Assembly (NCBI GenBank): GCA_958450365.1
Contig: CAUEEP010000258.1
Location: forward strand, 1 to 64,000
Direction of reading: 5' to 3'
Source of the DNA: Mesorhabditis belari
Lineage: Eukaryota > Nematoda > Chromadorea > Rhabditida > Rhabditidae
Length of the DNA: 64,000 bases
Shown here: one piece after another, positions 11,813 to 22,438 of the stretch
Layout of the letters: the number at the start of each line of letters is the position of its first letter
Numbering within the stretch: position 1 is the stretch's first letter
The notes under the pieces: generated by a model
Seen by the model: the letters and a program-made list of their open reading frames with translations, nothing else
Databases searched by the model: none
Told to the model about the DNA's origin: nothing
Position numbers and translations under genes: made by a program

Positions 11813-13537
11813 TAGTTAGATAGTAGTATCTAGAAATGGTAGTATCTAGTAGTTGAGTAAGGTTAACTGTACTGTGATCTTTAGAAAACTGTGATCATCA
11901 GAAAGAACACGGGGTTTAATAAGGTGAAAGTAGAGAAAAGCCTTTTCTAGACGTTGTGAATAAAAACGAAAAGCACACTCTTTTGCTGTCACTTCTTTTG
12001 TCACAATTTGACTTAAGAAAGTAATAGACTTGGGTAAAAATGAAGAATCATCTACACGGATGTGACAAGTTTTCACGGCGCAAAGTTCCCGAGCTTTGGT
12101 ATCAAAGTTCCCGAGCTTTGGCTTTCAAAGTTCTGGAGCTTTAGCATTCAAAGTACTCGAGTTTGGCATTTAAAGTACTCGAGTTTTGGCATCAAAGTAC
12201 TCGAGCTTTAGCATTCAAAGTACTCGAGTTTGGCATAAACCCTTTGAAATCTTTAGCGCTAATGCCTAATCTTTTGAAATAGGAAACGATTCTTCTGCAA
12301 ATTGAAGCTTTTCAGTCAACTTCAACATTTCCTGCTTTACACTATCGATTTTGTATCTTCATAAGCATAACCACAAGTATTGCAAGCGCTTTTCGAAACA
12401 CTTTATCTCAATTTTTAAAATCTTTAGCCAATTTCTTGACAATCGCCTGCAATGTCTGTAATTCAAAATGTCACCACAAATTATTATCTCATTTCATTTC
12501 CGACACAACAAATTGTAGCTGAGACAAATTGTCTTCGTCTTATTCTTCGTCTTATTCTTCTTCCTCTTCTTTCCGAATATTTGTTTGCGTGTCTGGAATG
12601 ATGTCTATGGGAATTTCTGCCTCAAAACCGTTCTCACAAAGTAGACGCACAAAAAGTAAAAAGATTCAAAAATGTATCCACAAATTACTCTTAAAGTACA
12701 CTGAAAACGTAAAAGTCTCTTAGTAGTTATGGAAAAGCTCAAAATGGAAAAGCTTATCGTTTGGAAAAGCTCACAATGGAAAAGCTTATCGCTATGGAAA
12801 AGCTCAAAATGGAAAAGCTTATCGTTATGGAAAAGCTCACAATGGAAAAGCTTATCGTTTGGAAAAACCCACAATGGAAAAGCTTATCATTATGGAAAAG
12901 CTCACAAAAGTTCGTGTTTTTCCTAGCACCGGCTTACGGTAATTTTCTGAAATCGGTGCCCTTTTAGAAAGGACAATCAACAACATTCCAATTCTAGTTG
13001 ATTTGACCATTATTTTATCTATAACCGAACAAGAAACTCAAGAATCCATTTGCCAGAGCCCAAAAGTTTACACGCTTTCTACAGTAATCGTACTCTCGAA
13101 AGTTTCGCGAATAACCAAAGTGCTAATTAAAGAAAAAAAGATTCCTCGAAAACACCTGCAAATTGGCCACCTTGAGCAGCAAATTAAAAGTTTTGTGTTG
13201 ACATAAAAGATTCGCAGAGTTAGTAAAAGAAAATGAATGATAGAAGAGATGCACAGATGAGAATTGAAAAGGAAAACAACAAAAAAGGGGACACGTTTGG
13301 ATTTTTCTTCTTTATAATTTGCACAGACTTTACAAATTTCTGTTTAGATTTGTTAGAGCTACCTGATAACTGAAATAAACTTTTTTTTTTTTGGCTTAAA
13401 GGATTCTAAAGGACATTCTAAAGGAGTCCTGTAGCTTTTTACAACTTTAAAAAAAACTTTAACTTCTTTAAATTTCGATTTCCAATGATTAAATTTACAT
13501 AAAACTAGATCGAATACGGATATTTCGGTATATATTA
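11813..13537. other. Gene-free stretch with two minisatellites
   Basis: About 12090-12240 repeats AAAGTACTCGAGTTTGGCATT (unit about 24 bp). About 12728-12905 repeats ATGGAAAAGCTCAAAATGG units of about 34 bp. A CTTCGTCTTATT run sits at 12533-12565. Frames that look serine-rich or lysine-rich here are produced by the repeats. Confidence 0.6.
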
Positions 13538-14060
13538 TTAGGTTGATGCATAAGTCTTTTCGTTCCTCTTCGTCTGCCGTTTCAAGCCAACAAATGCACC
13601 AATTAAACTACGGTTGATTTCATTAGAAAAACCAATTATTTTTCTGCAAAATAACATTAAAACGGGTTTAAAAATATTTAATGCCTGGATTTTCTTGAGA
13701 GTATGAAGTCGGGTAGTCAAAAAGGGCTAACTCGATGATGCGGTTTAGACACCTTAGCTAAAGAAAACCTATCTTCGTGTCAATAGATAAAAGATAGAGA
13801 AAAAAAACGTTTGATATTTCGCCAAAATTTCAGAGAAATTCATTCAGCCAATTTTTCCGTAGAGTTTTTTATAGATTTTTACGAAAAAGGCGTTTTTCAC
13901 TCTCGAATTTGCTTGAAAGTGAACCGAAATTCATTTAAAAAGATGGAAATTGAACAAAAAAAACACTTTTTTTATAGAGCAAACTATAGATTAATTGGTG
14001 AATTTGTTACTTTTTAACAGAAGTACGAAAAAAATGAAAAAGACTTATGCATCAACCCAA
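13538..14060. mobile_element. Mariner-type MITE
   Basis: Ends TTAGGTTGATGCATAAGTC and GACTTATGCATCAACCCAA with TA at 13536-13537 and 14061-14062. The TIR matches the general mariner type (TTAGGTTG-TGCATAAG). The 523 bp contain no intact transposase; a 68-codon open frame near the right end is not recognisable. First member of a chain of four abutting elements. Confidence 0.88.
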
Positions 14061-14062
14061 TA

Positions 14063-14772
14063 GGTTGGCAACTTATAAACGATCTTTTTTTGGGTAATGT
14101 GTTTTCTGAAAAAAACGGCTTTTTTGAATTTTTGAAAATTTTTTAATTTTAGAACTTTTTCAGGCATTTTAATGTAAGAGTTCAAAATCGTGGTTTTAGG
14201 ATTTTAGAATTCTAGCATTCATGAGCTAATATATTTTGGAGATATTTTTGAGTGATTGCATACTTTTTAAAATAAAACGCTTCATCGATTACATAGTTTC
14301 CCAAAATTTCAGAAAAATCCAATCTTCGGAAGGTTGATTTTCAAATTAGACTCAAAATGCACTTTTGTGCTAATTTAATCCATTTTCGTTTGAATTTAAG
14401 CAAGATTAAAAAAAAAAGATTAAAAAAAAAAAGAGAACGGTTCGATCGATTGGATTTTTCTGAAATTTTGGGAAACTATGTAATCGATGAAGCGTTTTAT
14501 TTTAAAAAGTATGCAATCACTCAAAAAAACCTCCAAAATATATTAGCTCATGAATGCTAGAATTCTAAAATCCTAAAACCACGATTTTGAACTCTTACAT
14601 TAAAATGCCTGAAAAAGTTCTAAAATAAAAAATTTTTCAAAAATTCAAAAAAACCATTTTGTAGATTTAGGATAGGGCTTTTGAATCAAGCAAACCGTTT
14701 TTTTTTGATTGGATAAACCATTTTTTCAGAAAACACATTACCCAAAAAAAGATCGTTTATAAGTTGCCAACC
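14063..14772. mobile_element. Foldback element with GGTTGGCAACTTATAAACG ends
   Basis: Ends GGTTGGCAACTTATAAACG and its exact complement, with TA on each side shared with the neighbouring elements. Almost the whole 710 bp is palindromic: the stretch 14150-14310 is inverted at about 14460-14640. No coding capacity. Confidence 0.88.
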
Positions 14773-14774
14773 TA

Positions 14775-15294
14775 TTGGGTTGGGGAGAACGAGTCGGCGC
14801 CGAAAATGAAAAAAATGTCTAAAACTTCAATTCGACTTCGTCAAATAATATGCGTTTGATATGAGTAGAATGGTTAACTAATTCTCTACAAAATCACATT
14901 TAAAAGAAAATTCAAACAGCGCCTCCGCTCAAGAAAAAGCCCATTTTTCACAAAAACTACAAACTGTGATCTAGAAAAAACCATTGGTGGGATCTTCCTG
15001 CAAATTTGGCAACTTAAGTAATTGAATGTGCTCTATCTTTTTTATATAAACACCAAAGAAGGTTTATGTGAAAGAAACTGTTCAAATGATGAGTCGGACT
15101 CTTTGCCATTTTAACCAGCTGCGTTTGGAAGTTCATAAACTCGACGAAAGAAAAGCTTTGTGGAATCTCTCAAAAGTGATTTTGTAGAGAATTAGTGGAT
15201 CCTTTTGATGAAACCAAACGTATGTTTAAAGAAGGCTTTATGTGTGCAAAAAGTCCCTTTAAAGTTTGGCGCCGACTCATTCTCCTCAACCCAA
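14775..15294 (-). mobile_element. 520-bp MITE (TTGGGTTGGGGAG family), copy 1, minus orientation
   Basis: Ends TTGGGTTGGGGAGAACGAG and CTCATTCTCCTCAACCCAA with TA at 14773-14774 and 15295-15296. It is the reverse of the copies at 20342, 49058 and 57013, each 520 bp. An 88-codon frame on the minus strand recurs in the copies but has no recognisable domain. Confidence 0.92.
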
Positions 15295-15299
15295 TAATA

Positions 15300-16030
15300 T
15301 TAGGTACATGCATAAGAAATGCGGATTTCAAAATTTTCATAAAATTTCCAACGATAGAAACGTGATATCGATGAATGTTATAAACTATTTGAAAGTTGTA
15401 AATCTCCTCTACAAAATAGGCTAAAATGTGTTTCAATTGATCGAATCATTGAAGAAATTTCGAGAGCGAAATGCGAGTGACCAAAAAAGGGCACTTTTTG
15501 AAAACCCCACTTTCACAAGAGTTCGGTTTTGACTATATAGTGGAAGATGACGGCCCTAAAAATTATTATCCTAAAATATCATCCAAAATAATTAAGACTT
15601 GGGATCATTTCATGGGAAAATTTTGCTTTTACAATAATTTTTCTTTTTTGTAAAAAAGCCGGTTTTTTTGACAATTTTGAGGGTTTTGAACTTACGCTCT
15701 ATCTAAATTTCTGTAAATACATTTCCGTTAGACTTTTCTAATGAATTCATATATAGTTATCCTTTCTTTTTAAATCTTCAATTTTGGGAAGCTAACTCTA
15801 TTTTGACCAGACTAAACTTGTCCCTAAAGTGACTCGATTCCTTTTTTTGGTCACTCGCATTTCGCCCTCGAAATTTCTTCAATGTTTCGATCAATTGAAA
15901 CACATTTTAGCCTATTTTTTAGAGGAGATTTACAACTTTCAAATAGTTTATAACATTCATCGATATCACGTTTCTATCGTTGGAAATTTTATGAAAATGT
16001 TGAAATCCGCATTTCTTATGCATGTACCGA
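15300..16030. mobile_element. Foldback element with TTAGGTACATGCATAAG ends
   Basis: Left end TTAGGTACATGCATAAG and right end CTTATGCATGTACCGA, TA at 15298-15299 and 16031-16032. The arms of about 190 bp (15300-15490 and 15840-16030) are inverted copies. The 60-codon frame in the spacer (15471-15653) is not recognised. Confidence 0.82.
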
Positions 16031-16734
16031 TATCGAATGTGTTCTTCTCGATGAATACGTTTTCTAAAACGTTTCCAACGATCGTAATATTGTCGTTACT
16101 TTATCGAAATCTATCTACTTTCATCTGTTTTCATTAGTCTCTCAAAATCAGCTGAGAATTCCCTCATTCCCTCATCATTTTCTCAACTACAAACGAATTT
16201 TCCCCTCAAATTCTAGATCCTTGTCAAAACTTGTCCATTTTTCGGGCCAAATTGAATGACTCAAAGCTTTAAATTTTCTCCGTAGTTAAAAATCATCACT
16301 TTTCGAGTGATTTCTGCTGATCGTCTCCACAAAAAAAATTTAGCTAAGTGTACGAAAATGAAAAATTTCTTTGAAACTCTCTTGAGATTTTTAACACGTT
16401 GCAATCCCCACAATTAGAAATGAGAAAAATGGAGACAACAGAGTTCACAAAAAGGAAAGGGCAGGGTAGAATGTTCAGAGAATATTCACGTGCTTTTGAG
16501 ATTATTTTTGGGGCTTTGATTTGAAATGGATTACGTTGATCAGCATAAAAGGCATCAGGGTTCGGAAAAGAACATTCAGTTCTCGATGATTACAAAATCT
16601 CATTTACCACTGATCGTGTGATGTTTGGAACTCGTTGCAAGAGAATCTTTCATTTATTTTCAAAAAGTTGCACCCAGGAAAAGCGATTGTATCTCAATGT
16701 CAAGAAATAGGACAATCGGGAAGAGTTCTGATTA
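16031..16734. other. Gene-free stretch
   Basis: AT-rich, no supported gene. The end, TGTCAAGAAATAGGACA...GAGTTCTG at about 16699-16730, recurs inverted at about 17219-17252, so the element in between sits in a larger inverted repeat. Confidence 0.4.
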
Positions 16735-17213
16735 GAGTGTGTCCCACGCGAGTAAGTAATTACTCGAGTAAAATTTGCATGAGTAATTTTTACTCGATTA
16801 ATCGACGTTTTTTGGTCGAGTAAACTACGAGGCAATCCTCTTTACACGTCGAGTAAACTAAATATCTTCATATGTGTTTTATATGTTAATTGGCTTATTG
16901 ATTTCAGTATGTATTGTATGATTAAGTATCACTGTGCATTTCTCTATGATTTCTTTCACTTTATCGTTTGAATAAAGTATTATTATGTGACGGGAATTGG
17001 CTGAGTAACTACGAGGCAATCCTCTTTACACGTCGAGTAAACTGAATATCTTTACTTGTGACGGGAATTTGCCACCAAATCATTTAAACGACTGAATATC
17101 TTTAAAAAGAGTCTTATATAAGGCTTGTGATTTTTTTTTGCGCCAATCTTTTTGCGATAATTTTTTCGAAGTGTGTGTTCTAAAAAAACGCATTACTCGT
17201 GAGGAACACACTC
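16735..17213. mobile_element. MITE, GAGTGTGTTCCTCGCGAGTAA family, copy 1
   Basis: Ends GAGTGTGTCCCACGCGAGTAA and the complement of GAGTGTGTTCCTCACGAGTAA, with TA at 16733-16734 and 17214-17215. The interior holds two copies of CTACGAGGCAATCCTCTTTA and the conserved TTGCGCCAATCTTTTTGCG. Other copies: 29250, 30039 and a truncated one at about 45222. Confidence 0.88.
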
Positions 17214-18560
17214 TAACCAGAACTCTTTCTGTGTCCTGTTTCTTGACACACTCTAGTTATGGTAGCTCTTTCCAAGAACATACTTATCCGTTATACCCCC
17301 ACATGCATAGTTAAATCATGTATAGTTAAATCCCCTCAAATTAGCATACCATTTAAATTACCATAAGAAGGGAAGAAAAAAAAAAAAACACTTATGCATC
17401 AAGTATAATCCACAAAATTTGCACATAAAAAAATAGTCTTTAATATAAAGACATGCATAGACAACCTGTGCATAGACATGCATAGACATCTCGTCAAATG
17501 GTATTTGAAATTGGTATGCTAATTTGAGGGGGATTTAACCATGCATGATGCATTTGGGCGTATAACCGACAACTATCCAACATTCCGTTAGGTAGCAGAC
17601 CTTCACCTAGAAAAAGCATACTATACATTAGGTCTGGGAAACAAAAACGGTAGCTTTTCCTCTAGAAAGGTTCCAGGAAAGATTCCGTCATCGTTGTACA
17701 ATTAGAAACAGAAAAAAAAATCGCTTTAAGTCGCTTCAATTGACCAAGTGGTGACCCCAATCCAGGCAGTGTGCCAGACTCCGTTTCCCCCGATAAAGTG
17801 TCGTGAAAAGAACGCACAACGCTGGTTTAGCAATCGAGAAAAGGATGCTAGACTAGGATTCAACAAACTCAGCAAACGAAAAGCACTCAATTTCCGTTTA
17901 GTCTAAAGAATTAATACACCAGAAAGGATGCGTTTCAGCATACCCAAAAAAAGTCACCAAACACCAGGAAATTTTCTGTTCTTTTCTTCGATAAGAACGA
18001 TTTTTGACAAATCACATAGTTACCAATTGCTCTTTGAAAGGCTTCAATTTCAAATTGTTGCCTTTTTCGAGAAACCCCGCAATTCTCTTCCTCAAAAGGT
18101 CGAAATCAAGAATCAAAATTTTTCGGCTTCAAAAGTTTTCACGTGGCTCAAAAAAAGGCCTCAATTTGTCCCTCTCCAAACAAACACATCTGCAACAATG
18201 AAAATTGAACTCAAACACAATCACAAGAAAGTAAAAAGAAGAAAAGAAAAGGATAAGAGAAAATATGATGAAAATGAGATGAAAGTGAGATGAAAGTGAG
18301 ATGTAAATTAGTGGATGAAGTCCCAAAGGAGTAAAAAGGAGTGAAGAGAAGCGAAGGAGAAGAGATGAATGAATGGGGGAACAATGCAATGAGTTCACTC
18401 GTCACGCGCTGAGGGAACTTGGCAAACTTTTGCCTCAAAATCTTTCCCAAACAGATGATTGATTTATCTTTCATCTTACTCTGTAATTAAATTTTTCTAG
18501 AATTTCTAGAACGCTGAAGATTACAGAAAGTTTTGCCATTCTCCGTCTATCTAAGATTTA
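17214..18560. other. Gene-free stretch
   Basis: Contains a small inverted repeat (about 17290-17350 with 17500-17560, around ATGCATAGTTAAATC) and an A/G-rich region at 18225-18370. No supported gene. Confidence 0.4.
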
Positions 18561-18566
18561 ACAAAA

Positions 18567-18960
18567 ACCCAGCCCAACATCTTCAAGTTCGTGCTGAGAA
18601 AGTTTTGCACAAAGCAGAAAGTGTTGCTCTGTTCAAGGAGAGAAAGTTTACATGAAGGGTTTTGCCACAAGCTTGATTTTCCTTGACTTGACTCATTGTA
18701 GATCCCGGTTGACTCGAGTCGTACAATTAGAATCCACATTCAAAAGATAAACCTTCCCCCGCAATGACCTCTAATTCCTTCCTTGAGTGATTTTTGACAA
18801 GGAAGCCCTCCCGGAAGAATTTCAATCCGGAAAAACAGTCACAAGATATCCGAAAATTTCAAATTTCGGCAAATATCATAATGAATTTGCCCTTGAGATT
18901 GAGAAGGTTGGATTACTCGAAAAAGAGTACAGGAAGAACTTGCCCGAATCACTTACTTGA
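18567..18960 (+). other. Coding-like patches of unknown identity
   Basis: Three short stretches have the composition of coding sequence rather than of the AT-rich background. 18787-18960 reads 57 residues ending in TGA, beginning VIFDKEALPEEFQSGK and ending LPESLT. About 18700-18770, after a possible acceptor (CATTGTAG), reads IPVDSSRTIRIHIQK. About 18567-18690 reads PNIFKFVLRKFC in one frame and an open charged segment in another. They do not join without stops. I do not recognise a family; a decayed gene or a transposon polyprotein is possible. Confidence 0.35.
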
Positions 18961-19244
18961 GACTACAAATTAAAAAGAAAAATTGTTTGACCGATAAATC
19001 TCCTGAAACGTATTCATTTCCCCATGTTGCAAATGCACTTTTTAGCTAGGATTGTATGGGATTAGACGAGAGGATTTCTTTTAGAGTTGGGTATCACTTT
19101 TGCTTATCTCAATGAGAATTAGGGAAGTGAATCCATATCTAATTCGAATTATGATCTAGGATAGATTGAGGATTGAGAAAAAGGAAACAAATTTGCAATC
19201 GGAAATGGCAATTATTGCAACTTATGTTAAGATACGATTGGTTG

Positions 19245-19560
19245 TAGGTAGGTAGAGCTAGGTAGGTAGAGCTAGGTAGGTAGAGTTAGGTAGGTAGTTA
19301 AGCTAGGTAGGTAGAGCTAGGTGGGTAGAGCTAGGTAGGTAGTTAAGCTAGGTAGGTAGAGCTAGGTAGGTAGAGCTAGGTGGGTAGAGCTAGGTAGGTA
19401 GTTAAGCTAGGTAGGTAGAGCTAGGTAGGTAGAGCTAGGTGGGTAGAGCTAGGTAGGTAGTTAAGCTAGGTAGGTAGAGCTAGGTAGGTAGAGCTAGGTA
19501 GGTAGAGCTAGGTAGGTAGATAAGCTAGGTAGGTAGATAAGCTAGGTAGGTAGACAAGCT
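19245..19560. repeat. GTAGGTAGAGCTAG minisatellite
   Basis: Tandem 14-bp units GTAGGTAGAGCTAG with variants GTGGGTAGAGC and GTAGTTAAGC arranged in a higher-order pattern of about four units. Confidence 0.92.
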
Positions 19561-20003
19561 TACATATAGTTAGTTTAAGTTAATTAATATAAAAAGATGT
19601 TGATTCGACTAACGATTTCTGAGAAAATCAACTCACTTTTTTGCAACTGATTGCATTATTTTCTCGGTTTAATTGCTGTTTAAGTAACACAATAGTTTAG
19701 AAAGATATGGAATTTCTGGGAAAAATAAAGGAATGATCCCAAAAATTTGAGCAAACGTCCAAAACCGCGAAAATGGCTCAGTCGCTGACCGCTTCTTCCC
19801 CTTTGCGGATTGTAAAAAAAAAGGTAGATAAGGTTTATTGGCTAGCAGGGAAAAAGAAAAGAACAGCGAATCACAGCAGGACTAAAATCTTAGCCAATCA
19901 AAAACAACTTTTAGGGAATTATACGCAGAGAATAAACATAAAACTAGGTGGAATTTGCCTTCAGGCTTATATCATTGTCTTTCTTCCTTGAGCTCCAATT
20001 GAG

Positions 20004-20339
20004 TCATGCAGGTTCCATTCCGGCCATCGAATTCCAAGGACCTCTTCGATGTAGTGTTTCCGCAATGACTCCTCCAGCCCTCAGCGAATGTGATGTGTAA
20101 CCTTGAGGTTCAATCTTCTCGAAGAGCTCGTTGATTGAGGTCTTCTTGTCGTTGCTTGGGTAGACGAAGACGAACAGGAAATCGATCCTGTTGTTTCTTT
20201 GGCTGACCGCTCCTTCTCCTTTACGAGTTCCAAAAAGGATATCCTTATATTGGAGAGGCTTGCCAGATGAAGAGCGATTGTGCGATTGCCAGATGAAGAG
20301 CACAAAGAACATCTCTTCGGGGATCTTTCTTTTCTTTTG
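20004..20339 (-). pseudogene. Tyrosine-recombinase-like remnant
   Basis: The minus-strand frame ending at 20004 contains LFGTRKGEGAVS, then INELFEKIEPQGYTSHSLRAGGV and, 13 residues on, GPWNSMAG. The T-S-H-S-L-R-A-G-G block followed by a W-x-S segment is the H-x-x-R region of tyrosine recombinases as found in DIRS/PAT and Crypton-type elements. The usual second histidine/tryptophan spacing is disturbed and the final tyrosine is not seen before the stop. The upstream part is cut at 20340 by the insertion of a 520-bp MITE, whose own sequence extends the open frame artificially. Short similar segments (SVADR-like on the minus strand) occur near 19785 and 34015. The identification is by motif only. 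Confidence 0.4.
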
Positions 20340-20341
20340 TA

Positions 20342-20861
20342 TTGGGTTGGGGAGAATGAGTCGGCGCCAAACTTTAAAGGGACTTTTTGCACACATAAAG
20401 CCTTCTTTAAACATACGTTTGGTTTCATCAAAAGGATCCACTATTTCTCTACAAAATCACTTTTGAGAGATTCCACAAAGCTTTTCTTTCGTCGAGTTTA
20501 TGAACTTCCAAACGCAGCTGGTTAAAATGGCAAAGAGTCCGACTCATCATTTGAACAGTTTCTTTCACATAAACCTTCTTTGGTGTTTATATAAAAAAGA
20601 TAGAGCACATTCAATTACTTAAGTTGCCAAATTTGCAGGAAGATCCCACCAATGGTTTTTTCTAGATCACAGTTTGTAGTTTTTGTGAAAAAATGGCTTT
20701 TTCTTGAGCGGAGGCGCTGTTTGAATTTTCTTTTAAATGTGATTTTGTAGAGAATTAGTCAACCATTCTACTCATATCAAACGCATATTATTTGACGAAG
20801 TCGAATTGAAGTTTTAGACATTTTTTTCATTTTCGGCGCCGACTCATTCTCCCCAACCCAA
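20342..20861 (+). mobile_element. 520-bp MITE (TTGGGTTGGGGAG family), copy 2
   Basis: TA at 20340-20341 and 20862-20863 bracket TTGGGTTGGGGAGAATGAG and its complement. Nearly identical to copies 3 and 4, so recently active. It splits the recombinase-like remnant on its left. Confidence 0.93.
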
Positions 20862-21985
20862 TAGATATCACAAAAAGATATTCAGCTGTGAATTTGTGGT
20901 TGCGGCTTTTCGCGATCAGCGAATCAATTAGAGCTATTCATTTTATCGTGACCTCTAAAAGTATGGCCGTTTTTTAATCTCTGTAACTTTTGATGTGTTC
21001 CAGAATGTTTCTCTTTCTCTTAAAACAAAATTCCTTTTATTATTTCCATTCAAATATCTTTTCCTTGTGATCAACAATGTCACAACAATGTTTGTGGGCG
21101 AAAAGAAAAAAAAAATCACAAAGCAACACCTAGCCGAAAGCTCGAATAGCACAATAAAAAGGAAAACAAACACAAACAAACACTAATATATACCAGAGTT
21201 TTCTAAACAAAAAAAAACAAAAAAAAAAAATACTTCTTTTTCTACCAGTTTTCATCACAATTCATTTCTATGCACAAATTTTGCCTCTAATTTTACACCC
21301 GTATTTTTGAATTTTTCACCAAAACCGGAAAGTAGACTAAAGAAAAAAAAAAAAAAAAAAAAGAAATGGGGAAAAGAAACCCGTTTGAAAGAAAAAAAAA
21401 ATGGTAAACAAGAGATTTATGCAGAAAAAAAAAGAAAGAAAAAGCAGCTCGTGCCTAGTACGATTTGAATGAAAATGAAATGATAGCAACATTTTTGGGT
21501 GAAAAATAATTGGAGACTGTACAAATTGTGATACGGTAAGTGGAGCGTCTTAATCTTCTTAATAATCTTCTTAAAAATCTTCTTAATAATCTTCTTGATG
21601 TTTCCTAAAAGGTGCCCAAAGCTACCATTAAAAGTTGATCTTCTAACGCTAAAGGACTAAAGATTTATGGTAGCTGAGGGCATCTTTTAGGATCTATTTC
21701 GGATATAGTAATTGGATCATAGCATGATAGATTATAATATAATCCTCTTAAGAAAAAGCTACAGTATCCCAATGTAACCCAGATAGGGCAGGGGTTAAGG
21801 TAGCTTTTTCTAAAGATATCTTTTATCTTTAGCTTATCGTTATCTATTCGAAATATGTTAACAATATGAAAATGAATCATAGAAACCTCTTTAGAGCCTA
21901 CGGTAGGCTTGTGTGGGGAAATGAAAGCATTGAGAGATAAAAGCTCAATGAATGGGCAGTAAAGAGGTGATAGGCTTGCTGAATG
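20862..21985. other. Gene-free A-rich stretch
   Basis: Long A runs near 21105, 21210, 21340 and 21395. About 21610-21700 is a partial inverted repeat around AGCTACCAT. No supported gene. Confidence 0.45.
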
Positions 21986-21987
21986 AA

Positions 21988-22258
21988 ACAATGCTACGGT
22001 AACAATGCTATGGTTACAATGCTACGGTTACAATGCTACGTTAACAATGCACGGTAACAATGCTACGGTTACAATGCTTCGGTAACAATGCTATGGTTAC
22101 AATGCTACGGTTACAATGCTACGGTAACAATGCTACGTTAACAATGCACGGTAACAATGCTACGGTTACAATGCTTCGGTAACAATGCTACGGTTACAAT
22201 GCTACGGTTACAATGCTACGGTAACAATGCTACGGTATCAATGCTACGGTAAAAATTC
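21988..22258. repeat. ACAATGCTACGGTA minisatellite
   Basis: About twenty units of ACAATGCTACGGTA/T, 12-14 bp each, immediately downstream of the insulin-like gene. The unit carries the TACGGTA word that recurs throughout the window. Confidence 0.92.
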
Positions 22259-22438
22259 CAAATAGAAAACCGCCCATTTCATTCAGCAAGCTTTTGTAGC
22301 TGGTTTTTTTAGTAACTTTTTTTGATCAATCACTGGTCGAAATTGATTCAAAAAAGCTATTCAATTAAGCTATTCAATTAAAACTAAATGAGTTCTTTAA
22401 AGCTACCAGGCTTAAAGATAATTAAAATTATGAAGAGA

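Noticed and set aside
12529..12723. Serine-rich frame starting MSSSYSSS
   Set aside because: Comes from a CTTCGTCTTATT repeat; the complementary acidic frame has stops.
15170..15436. Open frame shared between MITE copies (KGLFAHIKPSLNIRLV)
   Set aside because: It lies in the 520-bp MITE and runs into neighbouring elements; no transposase motif is visible.
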